IMG/VR virus record: IMGVR_UViG_3300025889_000888
Coordinates: 1-25,000 of that record
Length of the DNA stretch: 25,000 bases
Source of the DNA: a virus
Reading direction: 5' to 3' (one strand)
Shown: piece after piece, positions 1 to 6,537 of the stretch
Position numbering within the stretch: position 1 is the stretch's first letter
How the letters are laid out: the number at the start of each line of letters is the position of its first letter
Program-made: the position numbers and the translations under genes
The notes under the pieces: generated by a model
What the model saw: only the letters and a program-made list of their open reading frames with translations
What the model was told of the DNA's origin: nothing
Database searches by the model: none

Positions 1-1704
1 TTGCCCTATCAATACATTCCCACCCGAGTCTATGCGCAGGCGTTCGGTGTTGTTAGTACCAAACATAACTGGAGCATTTTCATAATTCCAAATTAAAGCT
101 GTTCCGTCTGAATCAAGATTGCCTATTATAAGTCCATCTGCTGAACCTTGTCCTGTCGTATTATTTGTTATTTTTAAATAATTTGTTCCTGCTTTATGTA
201 AATGCAAAGTTTCATCAGGACTCGTAGTACCTATTCCTACGTTGCCACTTGAGTCGATACGCATTCGTTCGGTGATATTTGTCATAAACTTAATACCCCC
301 TGCTTGTGCATTCAAGAAAAGCCCATTACTTGAAGCAGTACCAGTAGAAATTGCACCTGCATCTTGCCAAGCACCCACCGTTGAATATGTTGAACTAAAA
401 GCAGCTATGTCTATCCTTGCTGAATCGCTTTCTAAATACATCCTTGCATTGGCAGCATTACCTGCATTTGTATTTACAATTCTTATAGCATTATTGCCAT
501 CAATAGCTTTTTGGAGTTCCAATGTTTCTGAAGGACTCGTAGTACCTATTCCTACGTTGCCACTTGAGTCTATGGTCATTTTTGGAGAACCATCTAAAAC
601 AAATACTAAATCTGAATCTGCTTGTACGTTTCCTGCATCTACTTTAAACTGAACTTCACCAGTAGCTGTGCCTATTATTTCGTGATACAATCCTGAAACA
701 TCGCTATCTTCTAATCTTATAGCTGGGACAGAATCTTTAACGTGAATAATTCTTTGCGGACTCGTAGTCCCTATACCTAAACTCGCAGCACTCGCATCCC
801 AGTAAAATGCTTCGTTGTTAGAAGTATCTCTAAAGGATACATCGCCTCCGCTTGTAATACGCATTCGTTCATCTCCTGAATGTGTACCAAATCTTATAAT
901 GTCAGCAACACCACCATCATCTCCATAAGTACCAATAAAAGTACCATTTGTAAAATGACCAATATGTAATCTTCCATCGCCTGCCGTTCCTGTTTCTATT
1001 GATATTTGATTAGTGTTTGAATCAATTTGTAGTTTTCCATTAGTAGGATTCGTAGTGCCTATTCCCACTCGATTGTCAGCACTATCAACGTATAAAGTGT
1101 TAGTGTCTACTGTAAGGTCGCCGACTATATTTAAACTATCACTTAAATCCCAACGTGAATCGCCGTAGGTATATAGAAATGACTGGTTTGTTGTCCCAGT
1201 TACTTCAACTTCAATCCCTGCATTTGTGGTGTTGTATTGGGTGTCCGCACTTGCGCGGTTCAACAATAAAATATTATCTTCAAACTGTACCGTTTCGGTG
1301 TTTAGCGTTACCGTAGTACCTTGTATAGTTAAATCACCCGTAACGATTAAACTTCCGTCAATAGTCCCCCCACTTGTTGTAAATACCGTTTTCCAACCAC
1401 CGTCATAAAATTCAATCTTGCCAATAGTCGAATTATAACGCAATAAACCGTTTGTTGGGGTCGGGCGGTTTGCCGTAGTTCCAACGGGTAGGGCAACACC
1501 GTCGGTGCGACTTGAAACATCCAAAGAATAACTTGGTGCGCTTCCAATACCAAAAACCCCGTCCGTGTCTATATAAACGCCAAAGTCGTTGCCGTTACCA
1601 TCCGATAGAAGTTTGGCGGTTGCACTTGCTTCGGTTGAATCGCTTGTTTTAATTAGCGATTTGTAGGTGTTTTTTATCTGTTTTCCCGTTAATGAAGTCC
1701 CCAT
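1..1704 (-). CDS. Tail fibre / receptor-binding-type protein, C-terminus cut by window edge
   Basis: The frame stays open from an ATG at 1702-1704 to base 1, giving about 568 residues without a stop, so the C-terminus lies outside the window. The N-terminus (MGTSLTGKQIKNTYKSL) reads like a phage particle-attachment segment. The rest is a repetitive beta-rich shaft in which the motif (N/D)VGIGTTSP recurs about every 60-110 residues, usually after a variant of ERMRIDSSG. This pattern is typical of trimeric tail fibres that end in an intramolecular chaperone (peptidase S74) domain, which would lie beyond the edge; that domain is inferred, not seen. The distal half uses noticeably more A/T-ending and AGA codons than the first 200 or so residues, which suggests a mosaic gene. 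Tail fibre or side-fibre identity is fairly sure; the receptor is unknown. Confidence 0.85.
   Translation of the reverse strand, partial: MGTSLTGKQIKNTYKSLIKTSDSTEASATAKLLSDGNGNDFGVYIDTDGVFGIGSAPSYSLDVSSRTDGVALPVGTTANRPTPTNGLLRYNSTIGKIEFYDGGWKTVFTTSGGTIDGSLIVTGDLTIQGTTVTLNTETVQFEDNILLLNRASADTQYNTTNAGIEVEVTGTTNQSFLYTYGDSRWDLSDSLNIVGDLTVDTNTLYVDSADNRVGIGTTNPTNGKLQIDSNTNQISIETGTAGDGRLHIGHFTNGTFIGTYGDDGGVADIIRFGTHSGDERMRITSGGDVSFRDTSNNEAFYWDASAASLGIGTTSPQRIIHVKDSVPAIRLEDSDVSGLYHEIIGTATGEVQFKVDAGNVQADSDLVFVLDGSPKMTIDSSGNVGIGTTSPSETLELQKAIDGNNAIRIVNTNAGNAANARMYLESDSARIDIAAFSSTYSTVGAWQDAGAISTGTASSNGLFLNAQAGGIKFMTNITERMRIDSSGNVGIGTTSPDETLHLHKAGTNYLKITNNTTGQGSADGLIIGNLDSDGTALIWNYENAPVMFGTNNTERLRIDSGGNVLIGQ
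217..570 (-). repeat. Direct repeats coding the VGIGTTSP shaft motif
   Basis: An identical 39-bp sequence occurs at 217-255 and 532-570. Degenerate copies lie near 758 and 1047. Each encodes the D-S-S-G-N-V-G-I-G-T-T-S-P type repeat of the fibre. Exact DNA identity between two copies about 315 bp apart, inside otherwise diverged code, suggests recent duplication or gene conversion within the gene. Confidence 0.8.
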
Positions 1705-1718
1705 TTATTTATTTTTTA

Positions 1719-1748
1719 CAAATTTAATCATTTTCGTAGGTACGCAAC
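1719..1748 (-). promoter_or_regulatory. Candidate Bacteroidota-type promoter for the tail fibre gene
   Basis: On the minus strand TAAATTTG (1719-1726) matches the TAnnTTTG -7 box of Bacteroidota promoters. GTTG (1745-1748) lies 18 bases upstream and can serve as the -33 TTG element. The predicted start would leave a short leader before the fibre ATG at 1704. The boxes overlap the 3' end of the preceding 94-aa gene. AT-rich DNA produces such matches by chance, so this is only a candidate. Confidence 0.4.
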
Positions 1749-2012
1749 GCATTGTCCAGCCGTAACCGTTATATTTGTGATATTACCGCGTATCGAATGA
1801 AAGTCTTTTAAAGTTAAGTCAGTTACCGTAGTGTCACCGCCTTCGGTTAAATTAGTGAAACTTAAAGTGGTGTTACCAAGTGATTCAATAAGCCCATAAA
1901 TTTCACCTTCTGGCGATGTATTTGTACCACCTGAATCTAAATACCTAAAGCCGTAGTCGCCAAAAGTTAGACGATAAAACTTGTTTGCCGAATATAAATC
2001 CCTTGTTGCCAT
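1728..2012 (-). CDS. Small phage protein of unknown function, probably virion-associated
   Basis: This 94-residue protein (MATRDLYSANKFYRLTFGDY...) has no signal peptide or membrane segment. It is rich in Thr, Gly, Asn and hydrophobic residues that alternate as in beta strands. It starts two bases after the stop of the small basic protein upstream and ends 23 bases before the tail fibre ATG, so it belongs to the same late transcript. Beta-rich composition and position directly before the fibre suggest a small structural or fibre-attachment role, but I do not recognise a family. The gene itself is well supported by tight spacing and full coding of the interval. Confidence 0.75.
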   Translation of the reverse strand: MATRDLYSANKFYRLTFGDYGFRYLDSGGTNTSPEGEIYGLIESLGNTTLSFTNLTEGGDTTVTDLTLKDFHSIRGNITNITVTAGQCVAYLRK

Positions 2013-2014
2013 AT

Positions 2015-2140
2015 CTATTTACCTTGTCCTTTATATTTTTTTTTGTACCCCGTTTGACCGATCGAAGCATTTTTTGAATGCACTCCCGGACGTTTGGTTG
2101 TACTTTTTTTTCTATAAGTGTTTACCGGTGCTTTTGCCAT
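2015..2140 (-). CDS. Small basic conserved phage protein (41 aa)
   Basis: A complete short frame from ATG 2138-2140 to TAG 2015-2017 fills the gap between holin and the 94-aa gene. The product begins MAKAPVNTYRKKSTTKRPGV and ends GYKKKYKGQGK. It is strongly basic, has no hydrophobic segment and contains an RPGVHSKNAS core. From memory, similar 35-45 residue proteins with a (K/R)RPGVHxKxxxS core and a terminal Y(K/R)GQG(K/R) occur in many phages of marine and Bacteroidota hosts, with no known function. The charge suggests nucleic-acid or virion association; this is inference. Confidence 0.7.
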   Translation of the reverse strand: MAKAPVNTYRKKSTTKRPGVHSKNASIGQTGYKKKYKGQGK

Positions 2141-2147
2141 TGTTGGT

Positions 2148-2522
2148 TTATTTTGTTTTATCTTTTAGCTTTTCGTAGGTTCTTAAACCACCAAGGCCTA
2201 ACATTCCCATCAAAACGGTAAACAAACTATTGGTGTCAAATTCGATCGGATTCATATCGGTGTAAGCCATCAAAAGCGGCATTGCAATATAATGAAAACC
2301 AAACGCAAAGGCGCAAATCCATCCAACCATTGGTCGCCATCCCGAAACAAATATTGATCGGTGTTGCGCTTCGACTTTGTTAATTTCCGATTGCAATTCA
2401 ATAATCGTTTTAGGGTCAAGTTCTTTTCCCTTTATTGCTTCTCGGATTTCCCAAGCAAGTCCACCAATTGGCGATTTATCCTTTTTACCGCCCCCTAAAA
2501 GACCCAATAACAATTTAAGCAT
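2148..2522 (-). CDS. Holin, 3TM (GTA-type) family
   Basis: This 124-residue protein has a short hydrophobic N-terminus (LKLLLGLLGGG), a charged helical stretch (about 22-56), the motif GWRPMVGW (61-68) leading into a membrane helix (about 66-88), a polar loop and a last hydrophobic segment (97-113) before a Lys-rich tail. The WRPxxGW motif before the first long helix is typical of the phage 3TM holin family. It would make membrane lesions that release the endolysin. Its start overlaps the end of the M15 peptidase gene by 8 bases, which fits an endolysin-holin pair. Family assignment rests on motif and topology. Confidence 0.82.
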   Translation of the reverse strand: MLKLLLGLLGGGKKDKSPIGGLAWEIREAIKGKELDPKTIIELQSEINKVEAQHRSIFVSGWRPMVGWICAFAFGFHYIAMPLLMAYTDMNPIEFDTNSLFTVLMGMLGLGGLRTYEKLKDKTK

Positions 2523-2976
2523 ATAATTCGTAGTTTGTTTTTTTGCCTTTCTTAAAAGCCTTTAAAATGCGGTTACGGTTGCCATTTGGACTAACATAAG
2601 AAACGTGAACCCAATCGGGGTTTTCGTCATCGCCAAATTCCCAAATTAGTTGGTCGAAATTTAAGTTGTCTTTTATGTAGTTAAATAAATCCGCGTTGGT
2701 TTTTTCACCCAATGCGTCAATATCAATGGCTTGTCCTTTTGTGTGTTGGCTTGTTGGTTTTGACCCTATGGCTTCACAAAGTTCTGCGCTGCGGTAAAAA
2801 CTATTGACCCGAATCGGTTCGCCCGCCCATTCGCGTAATGGCTCAAATATTTCTTTTGCCAATTTTTTCATCGCAACAATTTCTTGTTGTCCGGGTTCAT
2901 TGGCGATTTCCTTTTTTTTAGCGGTTGCCGAATGGGTTGCTTCGGCCCAACTTATATGTTTGCTTATATACGCCAT
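2515..2976 (-). CDS. Endolysin, peptidase M15 (D-Ala-D-Ala carboxypeptidase / L,D-endopeptidase type)
   Basis: This 153-residue protein shows the zinc ligands of family M15: His78 and Asp85 in SQHTKGQAID and His124 in DWVHVSY, with Glu113 in QLIWEF as a possible catalytic base. An upstream segment VNSFYRS (about 57-63) is also characteristic. Family M15 enzymes cut peptide cross-links of peptidoglycan; here the enzyme would lyse the host. There is no signal peptide, so export depends on the adjacent holin, whose gene overlaps the 3' end. There is no separate cell-wall-binding domain, which is normal for phages of Gram-negative hosts. Confidence 0.9.
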   Translation of the reverse strand: MAYISKHISWAEATHSATAKKKEIANEPGQQEIVAMKKLAKEIFEPLREWAGEPIRVNSFYRSAELCEAIGSKPTSQHTKGQAIDIDALGEKTNADLFNYIKDNLNFDQLIWEFGDDENPDWVHVSYVSPNGNRNRILKAFKKGKKTNYELYA

Positions 2977-2977
2977 A

Positions 2978-3103
2978 CTAATTGAATAAAACTACTAATC
3001 CGGTAAATACAATTAAAATAACAGCCAACAAAACAAATTTGTCAAACGGGTTGCCATTCCATTTTTTTATCGCCCAATTTTTTACAATGTTTAAATATTT
3101 CAT
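2978..3103 (-). CDS. Small single-pass membrane protein (41 aa) of the lysis cluster
   Basis: A short complete frame runs from ATG 3101-3103 to TAG 2978-2980, one base before the endolysin ATG at 2976. The product starts MKYLNIVKNWAIKKWNGN and ends in a single hydrophobic helix (about residues 23-40, KFVLLAVILIVFTGLVVLF). The N-terminal half is basic, so it may stay in the cytoplasm. It has no lipobox. Position in a run of three small membrane proteins before endolysin and holin suggests a lysis or membrane-modulating role, for example a second holin or antiholin. No family recognised. Confidence 0.65.
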   Translation of the reverse strand: MKYLNIVKNWAIKKWNGNPFDKFVLLAVILIVFTGLVVLFN

Positions 3104-3104
3104 A

Positions 3105-3401
3105 TTATTTACGTTTTTTATTATCGTTTTCGCGTTGAATCCATTCCAAATCCTTCATAAAATCGCGCATTTCAAGTTTTATTTCTTGGAAATCCGATTC
3201 AAGTTTTCTTTGCGCGGGCCAAGTGTATTTTTGTTCGTTTTCTTTTAGTTTTTTAATAGCCGTATCGTTTGATTCAATTTTGGCGCTTAATGTATAATAA
3301 GAACCCACAATTGACGCAAACATAGCCAAGAAACTAATTATTTGCATAGGCGACACCGAAAAGTCCGCTTTGCCGTCGCCGTTAATATCTATTTTGCTCA
3401 T
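3105..3401 (-). CDS. Membrane-anchored coiled-coil protein with N-terminal Ca-binding-like loop
   Basis: This 98-residue protein has three parts. Residues 5-13 (DINGDGKAD) match the DxNxDGxxD calcium loop seen in FG-GAP, dockerin and EF-hand-like motifs. A membrane helix follows (about 18-40). The rest (about 41-98) is a highly charged heptad-like coiled coil ending DNKKRK. Its ATG overlaps the TGA of the upstream 55-aa gene (ATGA), so translation is probably coupled. The layout of one helix plus a long charged coiled coil recalls spanin-like or holin-accessory proteins, but no signal or lipobox supports a spanin, and the function remains open. Confidence 0.75.
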   Translation of the reverse strand: MSKIDINGDGKADFSVSPMQIISFLAMFASIVGSYYTLSAKIESNDTAIKKLKENEQKYTWPAQRKLESDFQEIKLEMRDFMKDLEWIQRENDNKKRK

Positions 3402-3565
3402 TGTTTTGTATTGTTTTTTATATCTTTTAAATCTTTAAAAACCCTAATAACAAGGGTCACAATTGTAAGGACAAGCATAATTGTTTTTAGTATTGGATTT
3501 ATTTGTTCTAAACTTGTAAAAAACAAACTAAAAATTGCTAATCCATAAGTTTTAAAATCGTCCAT
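3398..3565 (-). CDS. Small membrane protein (55 aa) of the lysis cluster
   Basis: A frame from ATG 3563-3565 to TGA 3398-3400 exactly fills the interval between the DUF3168-like gene (stop at 3568) and the coiled-coil gene, with which it shares ATGA. The product (MDDFKTYGLAIFSLFFTSLE...) has one hydrophobic stretch at about 8-20 and a stronger one at about 25-43, then a charged tail (KDLKDIKNNTKQ). Two-helix small membrane proteins at this spot are common in flavobacterial phages and may be holin-like. Coding is supported by the tight overlaps at both ends. Confidence 0.65.
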   Translation of the reverse strand: MDDFKTYGLAIFSLFFTSLEQINPILKTIMLVLTIVTLVIRVFKDLKDIKNNTKQ

Positions 3566-3567
3566 CG

Positions 3568-3999
3568 TTATATTTTTTGTACACGGTTTGATATTTCAAT
3601 TATTGCTCTAAAATAGGTGTCAAATTCTTCGTAGTCTTCCAAATAACGCACACGATCCATTGTCGTTGTATAAACATTAAATCCTTCGGCCGATAAATCT
3701 TCGTTGGTTCTTGTTCGTATAATATCCAAAACTTGATCGACAACAAGATTTAATTGATATTCACCACCTTCGTCGCCCTGAAAAGAAGTAACGCATTCAA
3801 TTTTTGTAATTAGTTCCGTTGTATAGCTTGTATTGTTTTGGTCAATTTCATTGCCTTCGTGGCTATAAATACGGATAAAAGGCGTCGATGCGTCCGAAGG
3901 TACACGATTGTAAATTGGAACGCTTGCGGCGTTTAAAGTGACGTTTCCATTTAGGGCGTCAATGTATTTTTTTCTTATATGGTGAAACGCTTCGCGCAT
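3568..3999 (-). CDS. Tail terminator / completion protein, DUF3168-like
   Basis: This 143-residue protein opens with a helical segment (MREAFHHIRKKYIDALNG), followed by beta-rich sequence with IPIYNRVPSDASTPFIRIYS (about 28-46) and a C-terminal strand-rich part with the AEGFNV and RAIIEIS motifs. Length and layout match the DUF3168 / gp17-like tail-to-head joining proteins that end the tail tube. It is the last gene of the ordered series connector, head closure, gp10-like, terminator, which supports the call. Its ATG overlaps the preceding TAA by one base (TAATG). Confidence 0.72.
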   Translation of the reverse strand: MREAFHHIRKKYIDALNGNVTLNAASVPIYNRVPSDASTPFIRIYSHEGNEIDQNNTSYTTELITKIECVTSFQGDEGGEYQLNLVVDQVLDIIRTRTNEDLSAEGFNVYTTTMDRVRYLEDYEEFDTYFRAIIEISNRVQKI

Positions 4000-4439
4000 T
4001 ATATTATCTTTTTAAGTTTTGTGTCAATATTTTTTAAAAGAATTTTTAATTGTCGTCTTATGCTATTAAAAAAATAAGGTCGCGCCGGTAAATTTACCTT
4101 TTTGACTCCTTTGCCTTTAAATTGCATTGCATAGCTTTCCGGAATTCCCAATTGCTTTAATTGTTCTAAATCTACAAAACGACCAGTTCCAAATTCAACA
4201 TATGGGGCATAGTGCTTACCGGCTTCAAAAACCACTTGTTTATTTTGGGCGCTTACGTCTATGCTTTTTTGTAGGTCACCTTCTTTAAATGGTACAATGG
4301 CCCGCATTTCCTTTTGGGTTTTATGTGCAAAGTCGCCAAGCATATCCGACAATTCCTGTTTGTCAAGATTTCGAAGTTGTTTCATTTTGTTTTGCAACTT
4401 CGCCAAATCCGCTTTGTTTATATATGCACCCCCCGCCAT
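3999..4439 (-). CDS. HK97 gp10-like head-tail protein
   Basis: This 146-residue protein has an N-terminal helix (about 8-48), then VPFKEGDLQKSI (about 60-70) and YAPYVEFGTGRF (about 87-98), the hallmark of the HK97 gp10 / minor tail family, in which a promise of K-x-G-x-L-x-x-S is followed by Y-x-x-x-x-E-x-G-T. A PARPYFFNS motif near the end is also usual. It acts at the head-tail interface or tail completion. It is translationally coupled on both sides: one base from the head-closure stop and TAATG into the DUF3168-like gene. Confidence 0.87.
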   Translation of the reverse strand: MAGGAYINKADLAKLQNKMKQLRNLDKQELSDMLGDFAHKTQKEMRAIVPFKEGDLQKSIDVSAQNKQVVFEAGKHYAPYVEFGTGRFVDLEQLKQLGIPESYAMQFKGKGVKKVNLPARPYFFNSIRRQLKILLKNIDTKLKKII

Positions 4440-4440
4440 A

Positions 4441-4770
4441 TTAATCCAATTTTAACGCTTCAATTTGTGTGAATTGATCCAATTGTGATTCAAATATTCC
4501 AGTCACACGGTATTCGCCGGTTTTACCTTCGATCGTTAACAAACGGTCAATTGAAATATATTCGTCCGCCGTCTTTTTACGCACAATAATTCTTATTTCC
4601 AATTGTCTTTGGCGTTTATACCCGTCAACTTCAACGTCGCCTTTCTTTTCAACTACCCGCCCCCATATTGTGGCCAAGGTTGATTTTATCGAAGTAGTCC
4701 CACCGTAACCGTCCGAAGTTTTGGTTAATTGTTTTATTGAAATGCGTTTGTTTAGGCGTCCGGAATCCAT
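4441..4770 (-). CDS. Head-tail adaptor / head closure protein (SPP1 gp16-like)
   Basis: This 109-residue beta-rich protein begins MDSGRLNKRISIKQLTK and contains DGYGG (about 20-24), WGRVVEKKGDVEVDG (about 36-50) and a central strand with IRIIVRKK. The pattern of GxLxxRIxIxxxxxxxDxxGG then tWaxvxxxxG is that of the phage head-tail joining family (SPP1 gp16, HK97 gp7 type), which plugs the portal after packaging. It shares one base with the upstream connector gene stop, and neighbours are in the expected order. Confidence 0.87.
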   Translation of the reverse strand: MDSGRLNKRISIKQLTKTSDGYGGTTSIKSTLATIWGRVVEKKGDVEVDGYKRQRQLEIRIIVRKKTADEYISIDRLLTIEGKTGEYRVTGIFESQLDQFTQIEALKLD

Positions 4771-5333
4771 TATATAAACATATTTTTATAAGACGATAAA
4801 ATTGTTTTTACGTTTGAAGGTACTTCGACAAAATTTACACCTTGCATAACGGAAAAATCCGCACGGTTGTCATAATACGTTGAAGTCAATTGTAAAATGG
4901 CCTGTATTAACAAACTGTCATTCATTCCGGCGGTTACATAGGTAACTTGTATTTCTTTTGCCGGTAATTGATTTAGTTCGATAATTTCATTATCAAGACC
5001 GCGACCGGTATAACTTGCCGTTGATCCTTCAACCGTTACGGTCGAAATAGATGCTACCGGCGCAAATGGTAAATTGATTCTTGTCGATGCAAATGGCAAA
5101 TAATAAGTGCGGTTTTTTGCGACAATATCTTTTCCAATATAGTTTTCGCACCAAATACGCGCTTGGGTTATCATTCGCCCAATGATTGTATCGTCGTCCG
5201 AAGTGTCAATTCTTGCAAAATCTTTTACGTCTGAAGTAGTCACGATTTCGCTTCCGGTCGTTGAATTAATTTTAACTTGACTATGAAAATCATTCGGTGG
5301 TTCGCTATAATATAAACTTTGATAGTAGGCCAT
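4770..5333 (-). CDS. Head-tail connector protein, gp6 / phage_connect family
   Basis: This 187-residue protein has the family's helix TTSDVKDFARIDTSDDDTII (about 32-51) followed by a second helix ARIWCENYIGKDI, a beta segment (LPFAPVASISTVTVEG) and a C-terminal helix QAILQLTSTYYDNR. The motif D-x-K-x-(F/H)-x-R-(I/V)-D-x-x-D-D-x-x-I is typical of HK97 gp6-like adaptors that form a ring under the portal. It overlaps the 70-aa gene upstream and the head-closure gene downstream by one base each, the usual order of connector genes. Confidence 0.88.
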   Translation of the reverse strand: MAYYQSLYYSEPPNDFHSQVKINSTTGSEIVTTSDVKDFARIDTSDDDTIIGRMITQARIWCENYIGKDIVAKNRTYYLPFASTRINLPFAPVASISTVTVEGSTASYTGRGLDNEIIELNQLPAKEIQVTYVTAGMNDSLLIQAILQLTSTYYDNRADFSVMQGVNFVEVPSNVKTILSSYKNMFI

Positions 5334-5545
5334 TATTTAGACTTTTTAGTTGTACGTTTTCTTGGCGCTTTTGCTTCTTTGGTTTCTTTAGCGGCCTTTT
5401 CTTCTTTGACCACCGGGGTTTCGTAAACAACGCCAATTCCCTTTTGTATATAATGACGACCAAGTTTATCGTCCAAATCGTGAATTTCGCCTTCTTTACG
5501 CCATCCGCCCTGACTAATAACGTCCTTTTTAATAAGTATTTTCAT
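5333..5545 (-). CDS. Small protein with basic Lys/Ala-rich tail before the connector
   Basis: This 70-residue protein has an N-terminal beta-like domain (MKILIKKDVISQGGWRKEGE, then a GRHYIQKGIGVVYE segment at about 29-43) and a disordered, highly charged C-terminus (about 46-70) rich in Lys, Glu and Ala ending RKRTTKKSK. Short proteins with a VxxxGxxxxxGxxxxxxxxxAxxLIxxGxA layout often sit between capsid and connector genes in HK97-like phages; function is not established. It is the first gene after a terminator and a TAnnTTTG box, so it probably starts the connector transcript. Confidence 0.75.
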   Translation of the reverse strand: MKILIKKDVISQGGWRKEGEIHDLDDKLGRHYIQKGIGVVYETPVVKEEKAAKETKEAKAPRKRTTKKSK

Positions 5546-5561
5546 AGGATTGTATTTAGTA

Positions 5562-5569
5562 CAAAGATA
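5562..5569 (-). promoter_or_regulatory. Candidate -7 box for the connector operon
   Basis: TATCTTTG on the minus strand is a full match to the TAnnTTTG box of Bacteroidota promoters. It overlaps the U-tract side of the terminator at 5569-5598 and sits 16 bases before the ATG at 5543-5545. No convincing TTTG -33 element is visible at the right distance, so the site is tentative. Confidence 0.4.
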
Positions 5570-5598
5570 AAAAAAAGCGCCGTAATGATTTACGACGC
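5569..5598 (-). terminator. Rho-independent terminator after the PD-(D/E)XK gene
   Basis: Minus-strand stem of 9 pairs (5590-5598 with 5577-5585, one G-U) with a 4-base loop, followed by eight U (5576-5569). It lies 38 bases beyond the stop of the nuclease gene and separates the island from the connector genes. Confidence 0.85.
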
Positions 5599-5635
5599 CC
5601 CATCGAACATAAAACTATTGAATGAAAGTAACCTT

Positions 5636-6010
5636 TTACAGATCAAAAGCAAAGTTATTAAAAAAATCTTTATGTTTTCCTACCGGCGACAAACGCACCG
5701 ATTGCATTTCGCCAATGTTTGGAAACACAAAAAAACCTTTGTAGTATTCAACCCACACGGCAAAGAAATCCACCTTGTCAATGCTATAATCACTTTTTGA
5801 ATTTTGAAGGCGACAATGGACGGTTGTGTGGTGTTTGTCCGGTAATTTAGTCGTCGATTTTATTTGCACACGAATAAGACGATCGCCGGTGTCAACAATA
5901 CAGTCATAAATTGAAGAATCCATTAATGGAAAAGAAACTTCGTGACCGTGGCGCATACATTCGACGGCAAACATATATTCAGCGACGCATCCGCGTTTGT
6001 TATTGTCCAC
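5636..6010 (-). CDS. PD-(D/E)XK family nuclease, stand-alone
   Basis: This 124-residue protein begins at GTG 6008-6010 (no in-frame ATG precedes it after the stop). KRGCVAEYMFAVEC (about 5-18) supplies the Glu11 of motif I, SIYDCIVD holds Asp36, and IRVQIKST holds Gln49 and Lys51. The G-x-x-A-E ... Y-D ... (E/Q)-x-K layout matches small PD-(D/E)XK endonucleases and Holliday-junction-resolvase-like proteins; Gln in place of Glu in the E-x-K motif is seen in relatives. It lies inside an accessory island bounded by terminators on both sides, between capsid and connector genes. Resolvase, restriction-like or defence-related roles are all possible. Confidence 0.75.
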   Translation of the reverse strand: MDNNKRGCVAEYMFAVECMRHGHEVSFPLMDSSIYDCIVDTGDRLIRVQIKSTTKLPDKHHTTVHCRLQNSKSDYSIDKVDFFAVWVEYYKGFFVFPNIGEMQSVRLSPVGKHKDFFNNFAFDL

Positions 6011-6058
6011 GTTTAATTCAATTTGTTGCTTTTTTTAATTTGGTTCATATAAAGTTAT

Positions 6059-6090
6059 AAAAAAAACGCCGAATAATTAAATCCGACGTT
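6059..6090 (-). terminator. Rho-independent terminator inside the accessory island
   Basis: Minus-strand stem of 9 pairs (6081-6089 with 6066-6074, two G-U) with a 6-base loop, followed by eight U (6066-6059). It ends the small-gene run after the 38-aa gene. The nuclease gene begins about 50 bases downstream and so needs read-through or its own promoter. Confidence 0.8.
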
Positions 6091-6115
6091 TTCTAACCAA
6101 GTGAATGAAAAAAAG

Positions 6116-6232
6116 CTATTTATTAGCTATCCGTTTTAGATAGTTGTCCCAATATACAATTTTTTTATAAGATTTGTCAATTCTTTTCATAGAATCTTCA
6201 AATGTGTCTTTGTTTTGTTTTTGTTTTTCCAT
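6116..6232 (-). CDS. Small charged protein (38 aa), unknown
   Basis: A short frame from ATG 6230-6232 to TAG 6116-6118. The product (MEKQKQNKDTFEDSMKRI...) is Lys-rich, helical and lacks hydrophobic segments. It begins two bases after the stop of the upstream 51-aa membrane protein gene and is followed by a strong terminator 26 bases on, which supports its being the last gene of a transcript. No family recognised. Confidence 0.5.
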   Translation of the reverse strand: MEKQKQNKDTFEDSMKRIDKSYKKIVYWDNYLKRIANK

Positions 6233-6234
6233 TT

Positions 6235-6390
6235 TTAGTGATTTTTAGAACGGTAAATTAAAAGTGAAAATAATAACATTAATATCGCGTCTATATGCGC
6301 CTCAAATTTATAAACTAATCTAAACGCCCATAGTATAAATAAAACTACAAGAAACGCCCGGACAATGCCTTGTATTTGTTCTTTTTCCAT
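6235..6390 (-). CDS. Small two-helix membrane protein (51 aa), unknown
   Basis: A frame from ATG 6388-6390 to TAA 6235-6237. The product begins MEKEQIQGIVRAFLVVLFIL and has two hydrophobic segments, about 10-27 and 34-46, separated by a polar turn (YKFEAHID), with a short basic end (YRSKNH). Its ATG shares a base with the TAA of the preceding small membrane protein (TAATG), so the two are probably translated together. Size and topology recall holins or superinfection-exclusion proteins, but no family is recognised. Confidence 0.6.
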   Translation of the reverse strand: MEKEQIQGIVRAFLVVLFILWAFRLVYKFEAHIDAILMLLFSLLIYRSKNH

Positions 6391-6527
6391 TATGTCCAAG
6401 CTAAAATTGAAATTGTTGTTGCGATTGCCAAGGCGACCAAAAAGGCCGCAACTTCTTTAAGTAGTGCTTTCATATTTTTACGGTTTTGTTTTTTAGTGAT
6501 TTTCTTTACTATATAATGATTTTTCAT
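6390..6527 (-). CDS. Tiny membrane protein with two possible starts (45 or 27 aa)
   Basis: The longest frame starts at ATG 6525-6527 and gives 45 residues. An internal in-frame ATG at 6471-6473 gives 27 residues (MKALLKEVAAFLVALAIATT...). The hydrophobic helix lies in the shared C-terminal part. The extra 18 residues of the long form are very basic (KKITKKQNRKN). The upstream ATG is preceded by AAATCAAACATT, like the leaders of the neighbouring genes, which favours it. The stop overlaps the next ATG (TAATG). Function is unknown. Confidence 0.5.
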   Translation of the reverse strand: MKNHYIVKKITKKQNRKNMKALLKEVAAFLVALAIATTISILAWT

Positions 6528-6537
6528 AATGTTTGAT

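Noticed and set aside
217-570. 39-bp repeats as an attachment site or CRISPR remnant
   Set aside because: Both copies are in frame and encode the regular tail fibre motif.
5297-5800. Plus-strand open frame of 167 codons
   Set aside because: It lies antisense to the 70-aa gene, the terminator and the nuclease gene, has a run of low-complexity Phe and no known motif.
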